DNA of 64,000 nucleotides from Oncomelania hupensis (GCA_036898135.1 CM072511.1:78623464-78687463); one strand, 5' to 3'. Shown: positions 30,453 to 42,455, numbered from the stretch's first letter. The notes: generated by a model from the sequence alone, not told the origin. Numbers and translations are program-made.

Positions 30453-33018
30453 TAGAACCAGACCAAGTGCCGAAGAAGGACATAGTCATAGTGCAAGGCG
30501 ACTGGAATGCCAAGGTTGGCCAAGATGCGCACCGCAACTGGGGAGACACATGCGGACCCCACTGCAACAACGAGACAAATGACAGGGGTCTGAGGCTATT
30601 GGAGTTTGCCAGATACAACAATCTGGTACTGGCAAACACGCTTGGTCTCCACAAAAAATCCAGACGATGGACATGGCACAGTCCCGGCGGGGAACATCAC
30701 AACCAGATCGACTACATCATGGTCAAGAAACGCTTCAGATCAAGCATCAACATTGGCAGGACACGCACTTTTCCAGGAGCAGACATTGGAAGTGACCACG
30801 ATCTCGTGATGATGTCTTTCCGGCTCCATTTGAAGAGAGTAAATACAGCAAAGTGCACTAGGCTGAAGTTCGACCTGGACAAACTGCAAGACCCGGAGGT
30901 GGCAAAAATATTTCAGGCCACAATTGGAGGGAAATTTGCACCACTGCTTATTTTGGGGGCAGGCGAAGTAGATGTCAACACCATGACCAATATCTTCAAC
31001 TCAGCTGTAACAGATGCCGCCACTGAGATCCTTGGCAAGCACCGACCAAAGAAGAAGCCGTGGATCACACCTGAACTTTTGGATCTGTGTGATAAACGAA
31101 GAGAGTTAAAAAAGAAAAAGAACACCTCACAGGGAGCTGATGTCTACCGAAAAATCAACAATGACATCCGAAAAGGCATGCGCACAGCAAAGGAGAACTG
31201 GATAGAAGATCAATGCCAGGAAATAGAGAACAATCTGAACAAGAACAACAGCAAGAAGGCCTACCAGACTGTGAAGCGGCTGACAAGTGTTAAACAGCCC
31301 AAAGTCTCCACTATCCAAAGCAAGTCTGGCATTTGCCTTACAGAAGAACAAGAAGTCTTGGACAGATGGACAGAGTACTGCTCTGACCTTTACAACCATA
31401 CACCAAATGGAGACCCATCAGTTCTAGCATGTCCCGAGAGCAGAGAAGAAGAAGAAATCCTCCCAATTCTCCGGGAAGAAGTTGAGGCAGCAGTGCAATC
31501 GCTGAAGAAAGGGAAGTCAGCGGGAGTGGACAACATACCAGCGGAACTGCTACAAGCAGGAGGAGAAGCGATGACTGATGCTCTCACCACTATCTGTAAC
31601 AAGATCTGGCAGAGTGGGGAATGGCCTACACCATGGACCCAGTCACTTGTCATCACTCTTCCTAAAAAAGGTAACCTTCAGGAGTGTGAAAATTACCGCA
31701 CCATCAGCCTCATCAGCCATCCCAGCAAGGTCCTCCTGAAAATAATACTCAACAGGTTGAAACCACAAGCTGAACAAATCATAGCTGAAGAACAAGCAGG
31801 ATTCATGGCAGGGCGAAGTACCACTGAACAGATTTTCAACCTCAGAATAATCTGTGAGAAATACCTACAGCACCAACAACATCTATATCATGTGTTCATA
31901 GACTTCAAGAAGGCATTTGACCGAGTCTGGCATGCAGCTCTATGGGCAACCATGAAAGTGTACAACATCAGCCCTAAAATCATAGAAGTCATCAAAAGCC
32001 TGTATGACAAGGCTACCAGTGCAGTCCTCCATAACAGCGTCATCGGGAACTGGTTCAGAACAACAATCGGTGTGCGTCAAGGATGCCTACTCTCTCCAAC
32101 ACTCTTCAACATCTTCCTAGAGCGCATCATGTCAGATGCTCTTGCAGATCACGAAGGCACAGTCAGCATAGGGGGCAGAGCAATCTCCAATCTTCGTTTT
32201 GCGGATGATGTTGATGGATTGGCTGGAGAGGAACAAGAACTTGAACAGCTTGTACAGAGGCTTGACACCACCTCCAGAGCTTATGGAATGGAAATAAGTG
32301 CAGAGAAGACCAAAATGATGACCAACAACACCAATGGCATCAACACGGACATCAAAGTACAAGGCCAATCCCTCAACACAGTGCACAGCTTCAAATATTT
32401 AGGAGCCATTGTGTCAGACAATGGGTCTCGACAGGAAGTCCTCTCCAGGATCGCACAAACAACTGCTGCCCTGACAAGGTTGAAGCCCATTTGGAAAGAC
32501 AGAACCATCAGTCTACATTCCAAAGTAAGACTGCTGCGATCTCTGGTCATCTCCATCTTCCTATATGCTTGCGAAGCATGGACCCTCACAGCAGATCTCC
32601 AACGAAGAATACAAAGCATGGAGATGAGGTGCTACAGAAGACTTCTGTGCATTTCCTATACCCAACACATCACCAACGTTGAAGTCCGACAGACCATCAC
32701 ACAAGCCATTGGACAACACGATGACTTGCTCACAGTGGTGAAGAAACGGAAACTCCGATGGTATGGCCACGTCACCAGATCATCAGGCCTTGCAAAGACC
32801 ATTCTGCAAGGCACAGTGCAAGGAGGTAGAAGAAGGGGGAGACCGAAAAAGAGGTGGGAGGACAACATTCGAGAATGGACTGGTTTGACACTGAGCGAAG
32901 CCATGAGGGCTGCTGAGGACAGAGAAAGATGGAGTATGCTGGTTAAGCGATCATCTGTGGTGCCCCTACGACCTTCGGGTTATGGGACAGGATAGGGATA
33001 GGATAGGATAGAACCAGA
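30453..33018 (+). mobile_element. RTE-like LINE (GGATA family, copy b), 5'-truncated, young
   Basis: The insert spans 30463-33008 and is flanked by TAGAACCAGA at 30453-30462 and 33009-33018. It starts inside the endonuclease and ends in a (GGATA)n-type tail at 32988-33010. The coding frame is open from the truncation to its natural stop, so it is a recent, dead-on-arrival insertion. Confidence 0.92.
30467..32995 (+). CDS. RTE-like endonuclease/reverse transcriptase, N-terminally truncated
   Basis: 842 open codons. The first codon is GTG and simply continues from the truncated 5' end, so no true start survives. Residues 1-115 are the C-terminal part of an APE-type endonuclease, with GDWNAKVG at about 11-18 and the SDHDL motif at 109-113. 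RT follows: KGKSAGVDNIPAELLQ at about 346, EEQAGFMAGRST at about 440, FIDFKKAFDRVWHAALW at about 475, GVRQGCLLSPTLFNIF at about 537, and the catalytic FADD at 578-581. The C-terminal 120 residues carry a basic GRRRGRPKKRWEDNIREW block and end in PSGYGTG before the stop. There is no RNase H, as expected for the RTE clade, which needs only EN and RT for target-primed reverse transcription. It is the only RTE copy here with an intact RT frame. Exact subclade (RTE, RTE-X, Proto2) is not resolved. Confidence 0.88.
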   Translation: MPKKDIVIVQGDWNAKVGQDAHRNWGDTCGPHCNNETNDRGLRLLEFARYNNLVLANTLGLHKKSRRWTWHSPGGEHHNQIDYIMVKKRFRSSINIGRTRTFPGADIGSDHDLVMMSFRLHLKRVNTAKCTRLKFDLDKLQDPEVAKIFQATIGGKFAPLLILGAGEVDVNTMTNIFNSAVTDAATEILGKHRPKKKPWITPELLDLCDKRRELKKKKNTSQGADVYRKINNDIRKGMRTAKENWIEDQCQEIENNLNKNNSKKAYQTVKRLTSVKQPKVSTIQSKSGICLTEEQEVLDRWTEYCSDLYNHTPNGDPSVLACPESREEEEILPILREEVEAAVQSLKKGKSAGVDNIPAELLQAGGEAMTDALTTICNKIWQSGEWPTPWTQSLVITLPKKGNLQECENYRTISLISHPSKVLLKIILNRLKPQAEQIIAEEQAGFMAGRSTTEQIFNLRIICEKYLQHQQHLYHVFIDFKKAFDRVWHAALWATMKVYNISPKIIEVIKSLYDKATSAVLHNSVIGNWFRTTIGVRQGCLLSPTLFNIFLERIMSDALADHEGTVSIGGRAISNLRFADDVDGLAGEEQELEQLVQRLDTTSRAYGMEISAEKTKMMTNNTNGINTDIKVQGQSLNTVHSFKYLGAIVSDNGSRQEVLSRIAQTTAALTRLKPIWKDRTISLHSKVRLLRSLVISIFLYACEAWTLTADLQRRIQSMEMRCYRRLLCISYTQHITNVEVRQTITQAIGQHDDLLTVVKKRKLRWYGHVTRSSGLAKTILQGTVQGGRRRGRPKKRWEDNIREWTGLTLSEAMRAAEDRERWSMLVKRSSVVPLRPSGYGTG

Positions 33019-33859
<841 letters not shown>

Positions 33860-34260
33860 TATTAAGAAGAGGAATTGTAAAGAAAGTTTCAAAACATGTC
33901 TCAATCACTGCAAGCGATATACTGAATCAGGCTGTGGGAATATAATTATTATTACACACTGCCTTTGAATCACCAACTGATAATATATGCTTCCACAGGA
34001 TGTCACAGTCAGCATGATTTGATTGACGCGATCTTGCATCACAGCACTGCTATACATATAGATGGTTTGAGGCTAGAAACATATTTGGTTTGAATGCTAT
34101 TGGTGGGATATTATAATACTAAGTGTTATAGATTTATTAGTTCTACTTAACTTGTGTTTTAATTGAGTCATGGAATAGGCTGTGCCGATAATGGGTTTTT
34201 AAAGTTTTCATTACACCAACTTTTTGTCTCCCTTGTTTAAAGTTGTCAGAATTACATTAA
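33860..34260. other. Unique DNA
   Basis: No gene or element recognised. Confidence 0.5.
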
Positions 34261-34483
<223 letters not shown>

Positions 34484-34544
34484 TAAAAATACAATAAATA
34501 AATAAAATAAAAATGAAAATAACAAAATACCCTGAGGCACTGCG

Positions 34545-34790
34545 CACCTAGTCCTTCGGATGAGAGTATAAACCAAGGTCTAGTCTGTGCACGCACGCAT
34601 TCCATCGCATGGACATTAAAAATCTTGATGCTCCTGTCCTAGACGGGTAGGTGCCAGGTAAATAAATACACCCATGCAGCGCGCACTAGATCCATTCTCC
34701 CCATCCTCGGACTGTGCTCAGTCGTGTGGTATAGGTTGCAGGCGGGTTCAGTTAGATCTGTATCGAAAAATGCTATATGAAAGTGATAGG
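34545..34790 (+). mobile_element. SINE family A, body only, plus strand
   Basis: Starts in the CCTTCGGATGAGAGTATAAA block and keeps the CTAGACGGGTAGGTGCC block and the 3' GTATCGAAAAATGCTATATG end. The head is absent, replaced upstream by microsatellite. Confidence 0.75.
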
Positions 34791-35213
34791 GCTTTAAAGA
34801 TATGCCTACTGAGTAGCGATCTATAAAAACGGATTTATGTCCTTGTCAACAATGAAATGATCTAGATCGTATCATGGTATCATCGATACAAGCTTGGTAC
34901 TTCCCATAAATAATAATTTATCACCTTACAGGTTACATAAATGTCTATGTACCAACGGTGAAAGCTGCTTTCAACGTTCGAAGACCCGAGACATTTTATA
35001 AGCTGTGCCTAATTTAAGTGCGCCTTACAATTAAACCAGTTGAGACATAAAGAATTATTCTGATTGTCAGCTTATAAAATTAATCAATTAATTCAAATAT
35101 AAATGAAGTAAACACTGGCCTTCTACACAATGAAGATTTGATGAACTCAAGCACTTTAGGGCCCACATCGGTTTGAATAATATTCCCGGGGTCACCTTAT
35201 ATTTGATTTAGCC
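34791..35213. other. Unique DNA
   Basis: Nothing recognised. Confidence 0.5.
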
Positions 35214-36605
35214 GATGAGAATGCTAAGGGCCAAGGCGAGCCACACTGTATTCGTGGATTTCGGCTGTGGCCAACAGCCTGGAGAGGATTGGGCACCGCC
35301 AGGTCTTTTTTGCCCAAGACACACTACATGTTGAAGCTATCCACTAATTCCATACCGGATCGGTCGTCGCCAGGCACATGGACCGCTCCTTCCGTTGGCC
35401 ACCAGGACGGAGGTGATAAGTATGCTACTGATGGACAAATTAGCAAGATCCGCACGAGAAACAACATCGTCATAGGAACCTGGAATGTCAGGACCCTAAC
35501 TGCGGAAGGAAAATTAGAAGAACTGGCCCACGAGCTGGACCACTATCGATGGAACGTTCTAGGTATCAGCGAACTGCGCTGGAAAGGCCTAGGTGAAACA
35601 ACGACCGACAAAGGCCACAAGCTCTATTTCAGCGGTAGAGATGACAGGCACGAACACGGCGTTGGATTCTTGGTTCACAAGAACATTCTAGCCACTGTCA
35701 TGGGTTGCCGCCCAGTCTCCAGTAGACTCATTACCATCCGTCTGAGAGCAGCCCCTTTCAACATCACCATCATCCAGGCCTATGCCCCAACATCAGACTT
35801 TGACGACAGCGAAGTGGAGGATTTTTATGAAAATCTACAGGCGGTCATTGACCAAGTGCCAAAGAAGGACAAAGTCATAGTGCAAGGCGACTGGAATGCC
35901 AAGGTTGGCCAAGATGCGCACCACAACTGGGGAGACACATGTGGATCCCACTGCAACAACGAGACAAATGACGGGGGGTCTGAGACTCTTGGAGTTTGCC
36001 AGATACAACAATCTGGTACTGGCAAACACGCTTGGTCTCCACAAAAACTCCAGACGACGGACATGACACAGTCCCGGCGGGGAGCATCACAACCAGATCG
36101 ACTTCATCATGGTCAAGAAACGCTTCAGATCAAGCATCAACATTGGCAGGACGCGCTCATTTCCAGGAGCAGACATCGGAAGTGACCACGATCTCGTGAT
36201 GATGTCTTTCCGGCTCCACTTGAAGAGAGTAAATACAGCAAAGTGCACTAGACTGAAGTTCGACCTGGACAAACTGCAAGACCCGGAGGTGGCAGAACTA
36301 TTTCAGGCCACAATTGGAGGGACATATATGGTGAAGAAACGGAAACTCCGATGGTATGGCCACGTCACCAGATCATCAGGCCTTGCAAAGACCATTCTGC
36401 AAGGCACAGTGCAAGGAGGTAGAAGAAGAGGGAGACCGAAAAAGAGGTGGGAGGACAACATTCGAGAATGGACTGGTTTGACACTGAGCGAAGCCATCAG
36501 GGCTGCTGAGGACAGAGAAAGATGGAGTATACTGGTTAAACGATCATATGTGGTGCCCCTACGACCTCCGGGTTACGGTATAGGATAGGATAGGATGAGA
36601 ATGCT
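35214..36605 (+). mobile_element. RT-deleted RTE derivative (copy c) with both ends and a 12-bp TSD
   Basis: The insert spans 35226-36593 (1368 bp). GATGAGAATGCT is duplicated at 35214-35225 and 36594-36605. It has a 5' UTR, most of the endonuclease, then an abrupt join at about 36321-36330 to the C-terminal region and GGATA tail. The whole RT core present in copy b (about 30940-32735) is missing. Confidence 0.92.
35289..36588 (+). pseudogene. Endonuclease joined to RTE C-terminus, RT missing
   Basis: The first frame (35289-36185, TTG at its start, first ATG at 35328) encodes the N-terminal region and the APE-type endonuclease. It includes the family's IVIGTWNVRTLTAEGKLEE start, SELRWKG, YAPTSDFDD and GDWNAKVG. 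A frameshift in a G run near 35972-35978 moves the rest, including SDHDLVMM, into the frame at 36109-36588. That frame continues straight into VKKRKLRWYGHV and GRPKKRWEDNIREWTG, then stops at 36588. The endonuclease of this copy supplies the part missing in copy b. With no RT, any mobilisation had to be in trans. The deletion could also post-date insertion, which only related copies elsewhere would tell. Confidence 0.88.
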
Positions 36606-37317
36606 CTTCCTTTGCGCCGTAAGAACCTCCAAAAACTCCTATCTTTTGAATTTGACAACTTTATACTGTGTTTGATTTTATTTCTAAATTTTATTCTTTT
36701 CTTTCAAGAGTTTCAAAATTGTGTGTACCAAATTTACAGCGTCGTATTTCACTTTGGAGGTTGAGGTACCCACAAACCTGTACCTTCAAGTCTGCCCTGC
36801 TGAAAAGAGTGTCATCAGACTGGTGGCATATCAGTGTATTTTCAACTTCAGTGACAGAAAAAAGCTATACCTACATTCCTAGAGGTGCTACTTTCTCACC
36901 GAGCCGCCAGAATGTAAACTATCGAGATCTAATTTCAACTTGAGAAATAGGAAGAATTCAGCGGTAGGTCTAAATCTGTTCAAGGCAATAAACAAGACTT
37001 GCATAAATATTCCAGCGTTCAAATTAAGTAACAGAAAGATTGACACAGCTGCTTGCACGTGCACAAAAGCACTTGCGGGCACTGTTTGGTTTGGTTGCAA
37101 GCAATATGGACAAGGAAAGACCGCTTGGCGCGTATGTAATAGATCTTTGTGATTAGCCCTTTGCAAGAAATTAGCGTAGTCAGCATCCAAGTCTACTGCT
37201 GTTTGTTTTTGAGTGTGTGAGATAGGGAAAGGGGGTTTGTGCGCTCGTGTGAGTGGGTGTGCTTATGCGTGCTTTTCGTTCTGTCTTTCTATGTGTGTGG
37301 TGAGTATGCGTGCGTCG
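36606..37317. other. Unique DNA
   Basis: Frames of 70-100 codons on both strands look random. No known domain was recognised. Confidence 0.5.

Positions 37318-37364
<47 letters not shown>
37318..37364. repeat. (GT)n microsatellite
   Basis: About 23 GT units. Confidence 0.94.
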
Positions 37365-37371
<7 letters not shown>

Positions 37372-38227
37372 TGTTTAATTCCGAGCCAGGATGCGACAAG
37401 GTTTGGGTTTCCGAAAATGCAGATAATTGAAGCCAGTGAATCAATGTGTTTGTTTAAACGACATGCATGCAAAAAATTGAAGGAAACGCATTTAGACGCA
37501 TGTGCAAAAGATCTGAATATTCGACAAAACCAGTAATTTTAACTTCCTACCTATTCTGGGATTATGCGGACAGACTGAGGACTTCGGATTTGGGGTAGAC
37601 AATGCACTATATACTATAGGGTTTATCCATTACGATAAAGATGCGCTGTGACACTTCAAGAAAGCAAACACATTAAACATGAACCTTGCTCGATTAAAAG
37701 ACTTTATCGTTGGATTATATATAAGCCTGCATAAATGAGATTTACTGGTGATATTTTGCACTACGTTCGTTATCTAGAAACGGATAAAAATATTGTTTGA
37801 AAAGATTCCACAAAGATGAAAAGACCCCATCAACGCACATTCCTAAACAAGCTGTATGCGAGGGGCGGGTGTAGAAAACAAACCTCGTTCTGGTTACATC
37901 CTTCTTCCTGGTATGGCGGCCCCTACACTTCCGGAAGTGAACATTCTGTCAGAGAAGCCAATTTCCTGCTGCAAATGCCGGCAGAGGGCGCGCTCTAGCC
38001 AAAGACTACTTCCTGTAGGGTCACGCAAGGTTCGCCGGGTACAGTTCTCAGACAGTGGTGCCTTAACAAGCATTTTAACAGTTAGCTACTGTCTATTAAG
38101 CTTCCACAGTTCGAAGAGAGACGGCTTTGGCAACAACAGCTTTTGGATGAGGTGACAGCCCACTAACGTCCACAGTTAACGTCACCGAACTCTGAAGATA
38201 GGAGTAAAGACTCAAATCTGCTTAAAG
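37365..38227. other. Unique DNA with a GC-richer island-like patch
   Basis: 37850-38050 is GC-richer than its surroundings and holds the palindrome and CTCF-like motif listed separately. No coding gene was recognised downstream on either strand. Confidence 0.45.
37926..37992. promoter_or_regulatory. ETS-type palindrome next to a CTCF-like motif
   Basis: CACTTCCGGAAGTG at 37926-37939 is a perfect 14-bp palindrome containing the ETS core on both strands. CCGGCAGAGGGCGCG at 37978-37992 fits 13 of 15 positions of the metazoan CTCF core consensus. Function is inferred only from motif match. Confidence 0.3.
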
Positions 38228-38415
38228 CTAAGTGCATGAAGAGCAAGTTCTAATCTAAAAACATTTCGTGCATACAGAGCAAGTTCTAATCTAAAGCACT
38301 TTTCGTGCGTACTTTTCGTGCGTACTGGGTAAGTTCTAATCTAAGGATATTTGGTGTGTACAGAGCAAGTTCTAATCTAAGGACATTTCCTATAAGAATA
38401 TTTCGTGCATACAGA
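38228..38415 (+). repeat. Minisatellite, about 36-bp unit (left part)
   Basis: Four to five diverged copies of a unit built on AGAGCAAGTTCTAATCTAAG and ACATTTCGTGCATAC. The same unit resumes at 41840-41930. Confidence 0.8.
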
Positions 38416-38439
38416 GCAGAGCAAGGATATTTATGTATT

Positions 38440-38640
38440 TATTCATTTATTATTTTATCACTTTTATATAGCGCTTTTCCAGCTCAAGAGCTGTTCAAGA
38501 CCCTGGTCGATACAGGTTTTAACTCAAGCCGCCCGAAGCGCCCACCTGCAACATTTGGGTGCATAGTCTGACGCCCAGATGACTGAGCACAATCCTGGGG
38601 GACCGGGAATGGGAAAAAGGGATCTAGTGGGTGTCATTGG
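38440..38640 (-). mobile_element. SINE family A 3' fragment, minus strand
   Basis: Contains TATATAGCGCTTTTCCAGCTC, the AACTCAAGCCGCCCGA block and the ACTGAGCACAATCCTGGG block. It is truncated before the head. Confidence 0.75.
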
Positions 38641-38797
38641 TGCCGAGCTAAGACGTCGCGCGACCATCACCACCTGGGCGCTACAAGACCCCTACATTCG
38701 GGAAACTACCACTTGGGTTTTCCATTTGCAGGATCACGCACCTTCACAGTCATACATACGCACATTCCTCATAAATAAAACATACTAAATATCCAGT

Positions 38798-40420
38798 GAA
38801 TATTCAAGCCTATCCTATCCTTGAAGGATACTGACCCAGTTTCTCCTTGCATGGCAGTCTGGTTCATAATATCAAAAACATGTATACTGCTTGGAAATTC
38901 AGGTCTTTGTTTCTTGGGTCCTGCTGTGTACGTATAAAAATAATATCCAGGAATTGCAGTTGATCTGCACTGAACTGAAATAAACACAGACTTAGCACAA
39001 CTCCCGTTGTGTGTTTAGAACACTGTAACTAGGTTAGAAGTGACGTCATTACTGGTCCGGCCACAGGCCAGTGACAGTCTGCATTAAATACTGTACCGGT
39101 AACTTTTTAACTTCTGGTGTGTGTGGGTGTGTGTGTAGGTGGGTGTTTTGTGTTAGGGGTTAGAAAGTAGGATGCATGACTTTTATTATTTCATAAGCTA
39201 CATTCATGTTGTGTACAACTGCTTTTCTGTTCTTTGGGGTGTATTGTTTTAATCCCTGAAGTCTTTTGTGTTTTATTGCTTTTGTGCCGTTGTTTTGATG
39301 AAGTGTACGCCGCACACACATTTCCTTGTGTTTTCATGGGGACAATAAAGATTCTGATTCTGATTCTGATTCTGATTCTGATTCCTATCCTATCCTGTCC
39401 CGTAACCCGGAGGTCGTAGGGGCACCACAGATGATCGTTTAACCAGCATACTCCATCTTTCTCTGTCCTCAGCAGCCCTGATGGCTTCGCTCAGTGTCAA
39501 ACCAGTCCATTCTCGAATGTTGTCCTCCCACCTCTTTTTCGGTCTCCCTCTTCTTCTACCTCCTTGCACTGTGCCTTGCAAAATAGTCTTTGCAAGACCT
39601 GATGATCTGGTGACGTGGCCATACCATCGGAGTTTCCGTTTCTTCACCACTGTTAGCAGGTCATCGTGTTGTCCAATGGCTTGTGTGATGGTTTGTCGGA
39701 CTTCGTCGTTGGCGATGTGTTGGGTATAGGAAATGCCCAGAAGTCTTCTGTAGCACCTCATCTCCATGCTTTGTATTCTTCGTTGGAGATCTGCTGTGAG
39801 GGTCCATGCTTCGCAAGCATATAGGAAGATGGAGATGACAAGGGAGCGAAGCCATTGGTGTTGTTGGTTATCATTTTGGTCTTCTCTGCACTTATTTCCA
39901 TTCCATAAGTTCTGGAAATGGTGTCAAGCCTCTGTACCAGCTGTTCAAGTTCTTGCTCCTCTCCAGCCAATCCATCAATGTCATCCGCAAAACGAAGATT
40001 GGAGATTGCTCTACCCCCTATGCTGACTGTGCCTTCATGATCTGCAAGAGCATCTGACATGATGCGCTCTAGGAAGATGTTGAAGAGTGTTGGAGACAGT
40101 AGGCATCCTTGACGCACACCGATTGTTGTTCTGAACCAGTTCCCGACTCCTGAAGGTTACCTTTTTTGGGAAGAGTGATGACAAGCGACTGGGTCCATGG
40201 TATAGGCCACTCCCCACTCTGCCAGACCTTGTTACAGATAATGGTGAGGGCATCAATCATCGCTTTTCCTCCTGCTTGTAGCATTTCCGCGGGGGGTATG
40301 TTGTCCACTCCCGCTGACTTACCTTTCTTCAGCGATTGCACTGTGCCTCAACTTCTTCCCGGAGAATTGGGAGGATTTCTACTTCTTCTCTGTTCTCGGG
40401 ACATGCTAGAATATTCAAGC
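38798..40420 (-). mobile_element. RTE (GGATA family, copy d), 5'-truncated, internally deleted, tail interrupted
   Basis: The insert spans 38810-40408, with GAATATTCAAGC duplicated at 38798-38809 and 40409-40420. On the minus strand it runs from the start of the RT region (LACPENREE, near 40400) to the (TATCC)n tail. Two internal deletions are visible. One lies near 40145, where NLQE jumps to the GTGSEQQSV frame of the pre-QGCLLSP region. The other is near 39853, where TNNTNG jumps to the region just before SPSSYMLAKHG. FADDIDGL remains. The tail is split at 38821 by another element, which resumes at 39386. Confidence 0.9.
38821..39385 (+). mobile_element. LINE 3' end with (ATTCTG)n tail nested in RTE tail
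   Basis: Unrelated sequence of about 565 bp sits between two halves of the RTE (TATCC)n tail. It ends GGGGACAATAAAGATTCTG, then six ATTCTG units, a pattern typical of a LINE or SINE 3' terminus. No coding part remains, so the family is unknown. Confidence 0.65.
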
Positions 40421-40669
40421 TGTGACTCTTTATTATAGTCTGTAATAGTTATATCAGTTTGGTGTTTTTCTGGAAATCAGTGGTGAAAATACAATTAACA
40501 CTTGAAGTATTAATTTCAAACAATTTAATCAAATTCGTAGTGAAGAACGTACTGTATTACTGTGTAGAAAGAGTTTAATATTAATTAAATGCATTTCTTC
40601 AAATCTTGAGTTTGTATCCCTACACTCGCTGTTTGAGCTGAAGTCACTAATCCCATTCGGGTGACGTGA
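40421..40669. other. Unique AT-rich DNA between two RTE copies
   Basis: Nothing recognised. Confidence 0.45.
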
Positions 40670-41838
40670 CAAGAATAATCTGTGAGAAATACCTACAGCA
40701 CCAACAACATTTATATCATGTGTTCGTAGACTTCAAGAAGGCGTTTGACCGAGTCCGGCATGCAGCTCTGTGGGTAATCATGAGAGTGTACAACATCAAC
40801 CCTAAAATTATTGAAGTCATCAAAAGCCTGTGTGACAAGGCTACCAGTGCAGTCCACCACAACAGCGCCATCGAGAACTGGTTCAGAACAACAATCGGTG
40901 TGCGTCAATGATGCCTACTCTCTCCAATACTCTTTAACATCTTTCTAGAGCGCACCATGTTGTTAGATGCCCTTGAAGATCACGAAGACAAAGTCAGCAT
41001 AGGGGGTAGAGCAATCTTCAACCTCCGTTTTGCGGATGACATTGATAGATTGGCTTGAGAGGAACCAGAACTTGAACAGCTGGTACAAAGGCTTGACACC
41101 ACCTTCAGGGCCTATGGAATGGAAATAAGTGCAGAGAAGACCAAAATGATGACCAACAACACCAAAGTCATCAACATGGACATCAAAACCCAAGGCCAAT
41201 CCCTCAACACAGTGCATAGCTTCAAATATTTAGGAGCCATTGTATCAGACAATGGGCCCCGACAGGAAGTCCTCTCCAGGATCGCACAAACAACTGCTGC
41301 CCTGACAAGGTTGAAGCCCATTTGGAAAGATAGGACTATCAGTCTACATTCTAAGGTAAGGCTGCTGCGCTCCCTTGTCATCTCCATCTTCCTATAAGAC
41401 TGCGAAACATGGACCATCACAACAGATCTACAACGAAGAATACAAAGCATGGAGATGAGGCGCTACAGAAGACTTCTGGGGATTTCCTATATCCAGCACG
41501 TCACCAACAACGAAGTCTGACAGACCATCACACAAGCCATTGGACAACATGATAACATGCTCGCAGTGGTGAAGAAACAGAAACTCCGATGGTATGGCCA
41601 CATCACCTGAACATCAGACATTGCAAAAACCATCCTGCAAGGCACGGTGCAAGGAGGCATAAGAAGAGGGAGACAGAAAAAGAGAAGGGAGGACAACATT
41701 CGAGAATGGATTGGTTTGACACTGAACAAAGCCATGAGGGTTGCTGAGAACAGAGAAAGATGGAGTACACCGGTTAAACGATCATCTGTGGTGCCCCAAC
41801 GACCTTTGAGTTACGGGATATGATATGATAGGATAGAA
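40670..41838 (+). pseudogene. RTE (GGATA family, copy e), 5'-truncated, decayed
   Basis: Begins at the family's RIICEKYLQHQQHLYH block and covers FVDFKKAFDRVRHAALW, the GVRQ block (followed by a TGA at about 40909 where copy b has GGA), LRFADDIDRL and the C-terminal domain to a degraded GATATGATAGGATAG tail. Stops at about 40909, 41056, 41395, 41518 and 41607 show it is much older than copies b, c and d. Confidence 0.9.
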
Positions 41839-41839
41839 G

Positions 41840-41930
41840 CATGTTTTAATCTAAGGACATTTGCGCATACAGAGCAAGTTATAACCTAGGCCTACAGACA
41901 TTTCGTGCATACAGGAGGGCAACTTATAAT
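41840..41930 (+). repeat. Minisatellite (right part)
   Basis: TTTTAATCTAAGGACATTTG, GCATACAGAGCAAG and ACATTTCGTGCATACAG repeat the unit of 38228-38415. This suggests one array split by the intervening insertions. Confidence 0.7.
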
Positions 41931-42398
41931 TCACGACCCTAAAGGAAAATAAGATACTGCCCAAGGATTTTCTACCAAAGCGATAATTACAGCATTACTA
42001 GCAGTCACTCGTTGATTAATTAATGAAACAATACATGTCCACACGCGACTGTGTTCATAACTATGTTAACGTGATTCAGTGTCAACCCTCGTGACTGTCA
42101 GCGTACAAATTTCGAAAACAAGCAGAGACGCACAAGTACATACAAGCTTCTTAATATTAACCTTTTACGAAGTCAGCGCTCTTGTGCCTAGACAGCTATG
42201 AATGTCAAAATGCTACAAGAATACAGTACATGCAAGCTCTGTGTTATCTCGTCTCTTCAGAGTGATGTATAGGATGTCCTTTGTGACATACATGGTTTTT
42301 AGTGGTTTTTTGTCAGCTTTTAACTCTGAATACCCTCTATTTAATATAATGACACAACGTAATATTATATACATGAGACATTATCTTTCTCTAATTGT
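41931..42398. other. Unique DNA
   Basis: Nothing recognised. The last part may be the 5'-truncated 3' UTR of the LINE end that follows. Confidence 0.45.
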
Positions 42399-42455
42399 GG
42401 TCCTGATTCGGCTCTTAGCTGTCCGCTGGAACCTATAAACACTGAATAACTATCT
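42399..42455 (+). repeat. I-like LINE 3' terminus
   Basis: GGTCCTGATTCGGCTC and GTCCGCTGGAACC, then AAACACTGAATAACTATCT, match the LINE terminus at 4352-4405. Confidence 0.65.

Noticed and set aside
36668..37190. Frames of 70-100 codons on both strands next to RTE copy c
   Set aside because: Overlapping frames on opposite strands with no recognisable similarity.
38228..38415. CRISPR-like array
   Set aside because: Units are diverged, directly adjacent with no unique spacers, and the genome is eukaryotic.
38810..38820. GGATA/TATCC repeats as interstitial telomere
   Set aside because: The unit is not TTAGGG, and it always follows the same LINE C-terminus, so it is the LINE tail.
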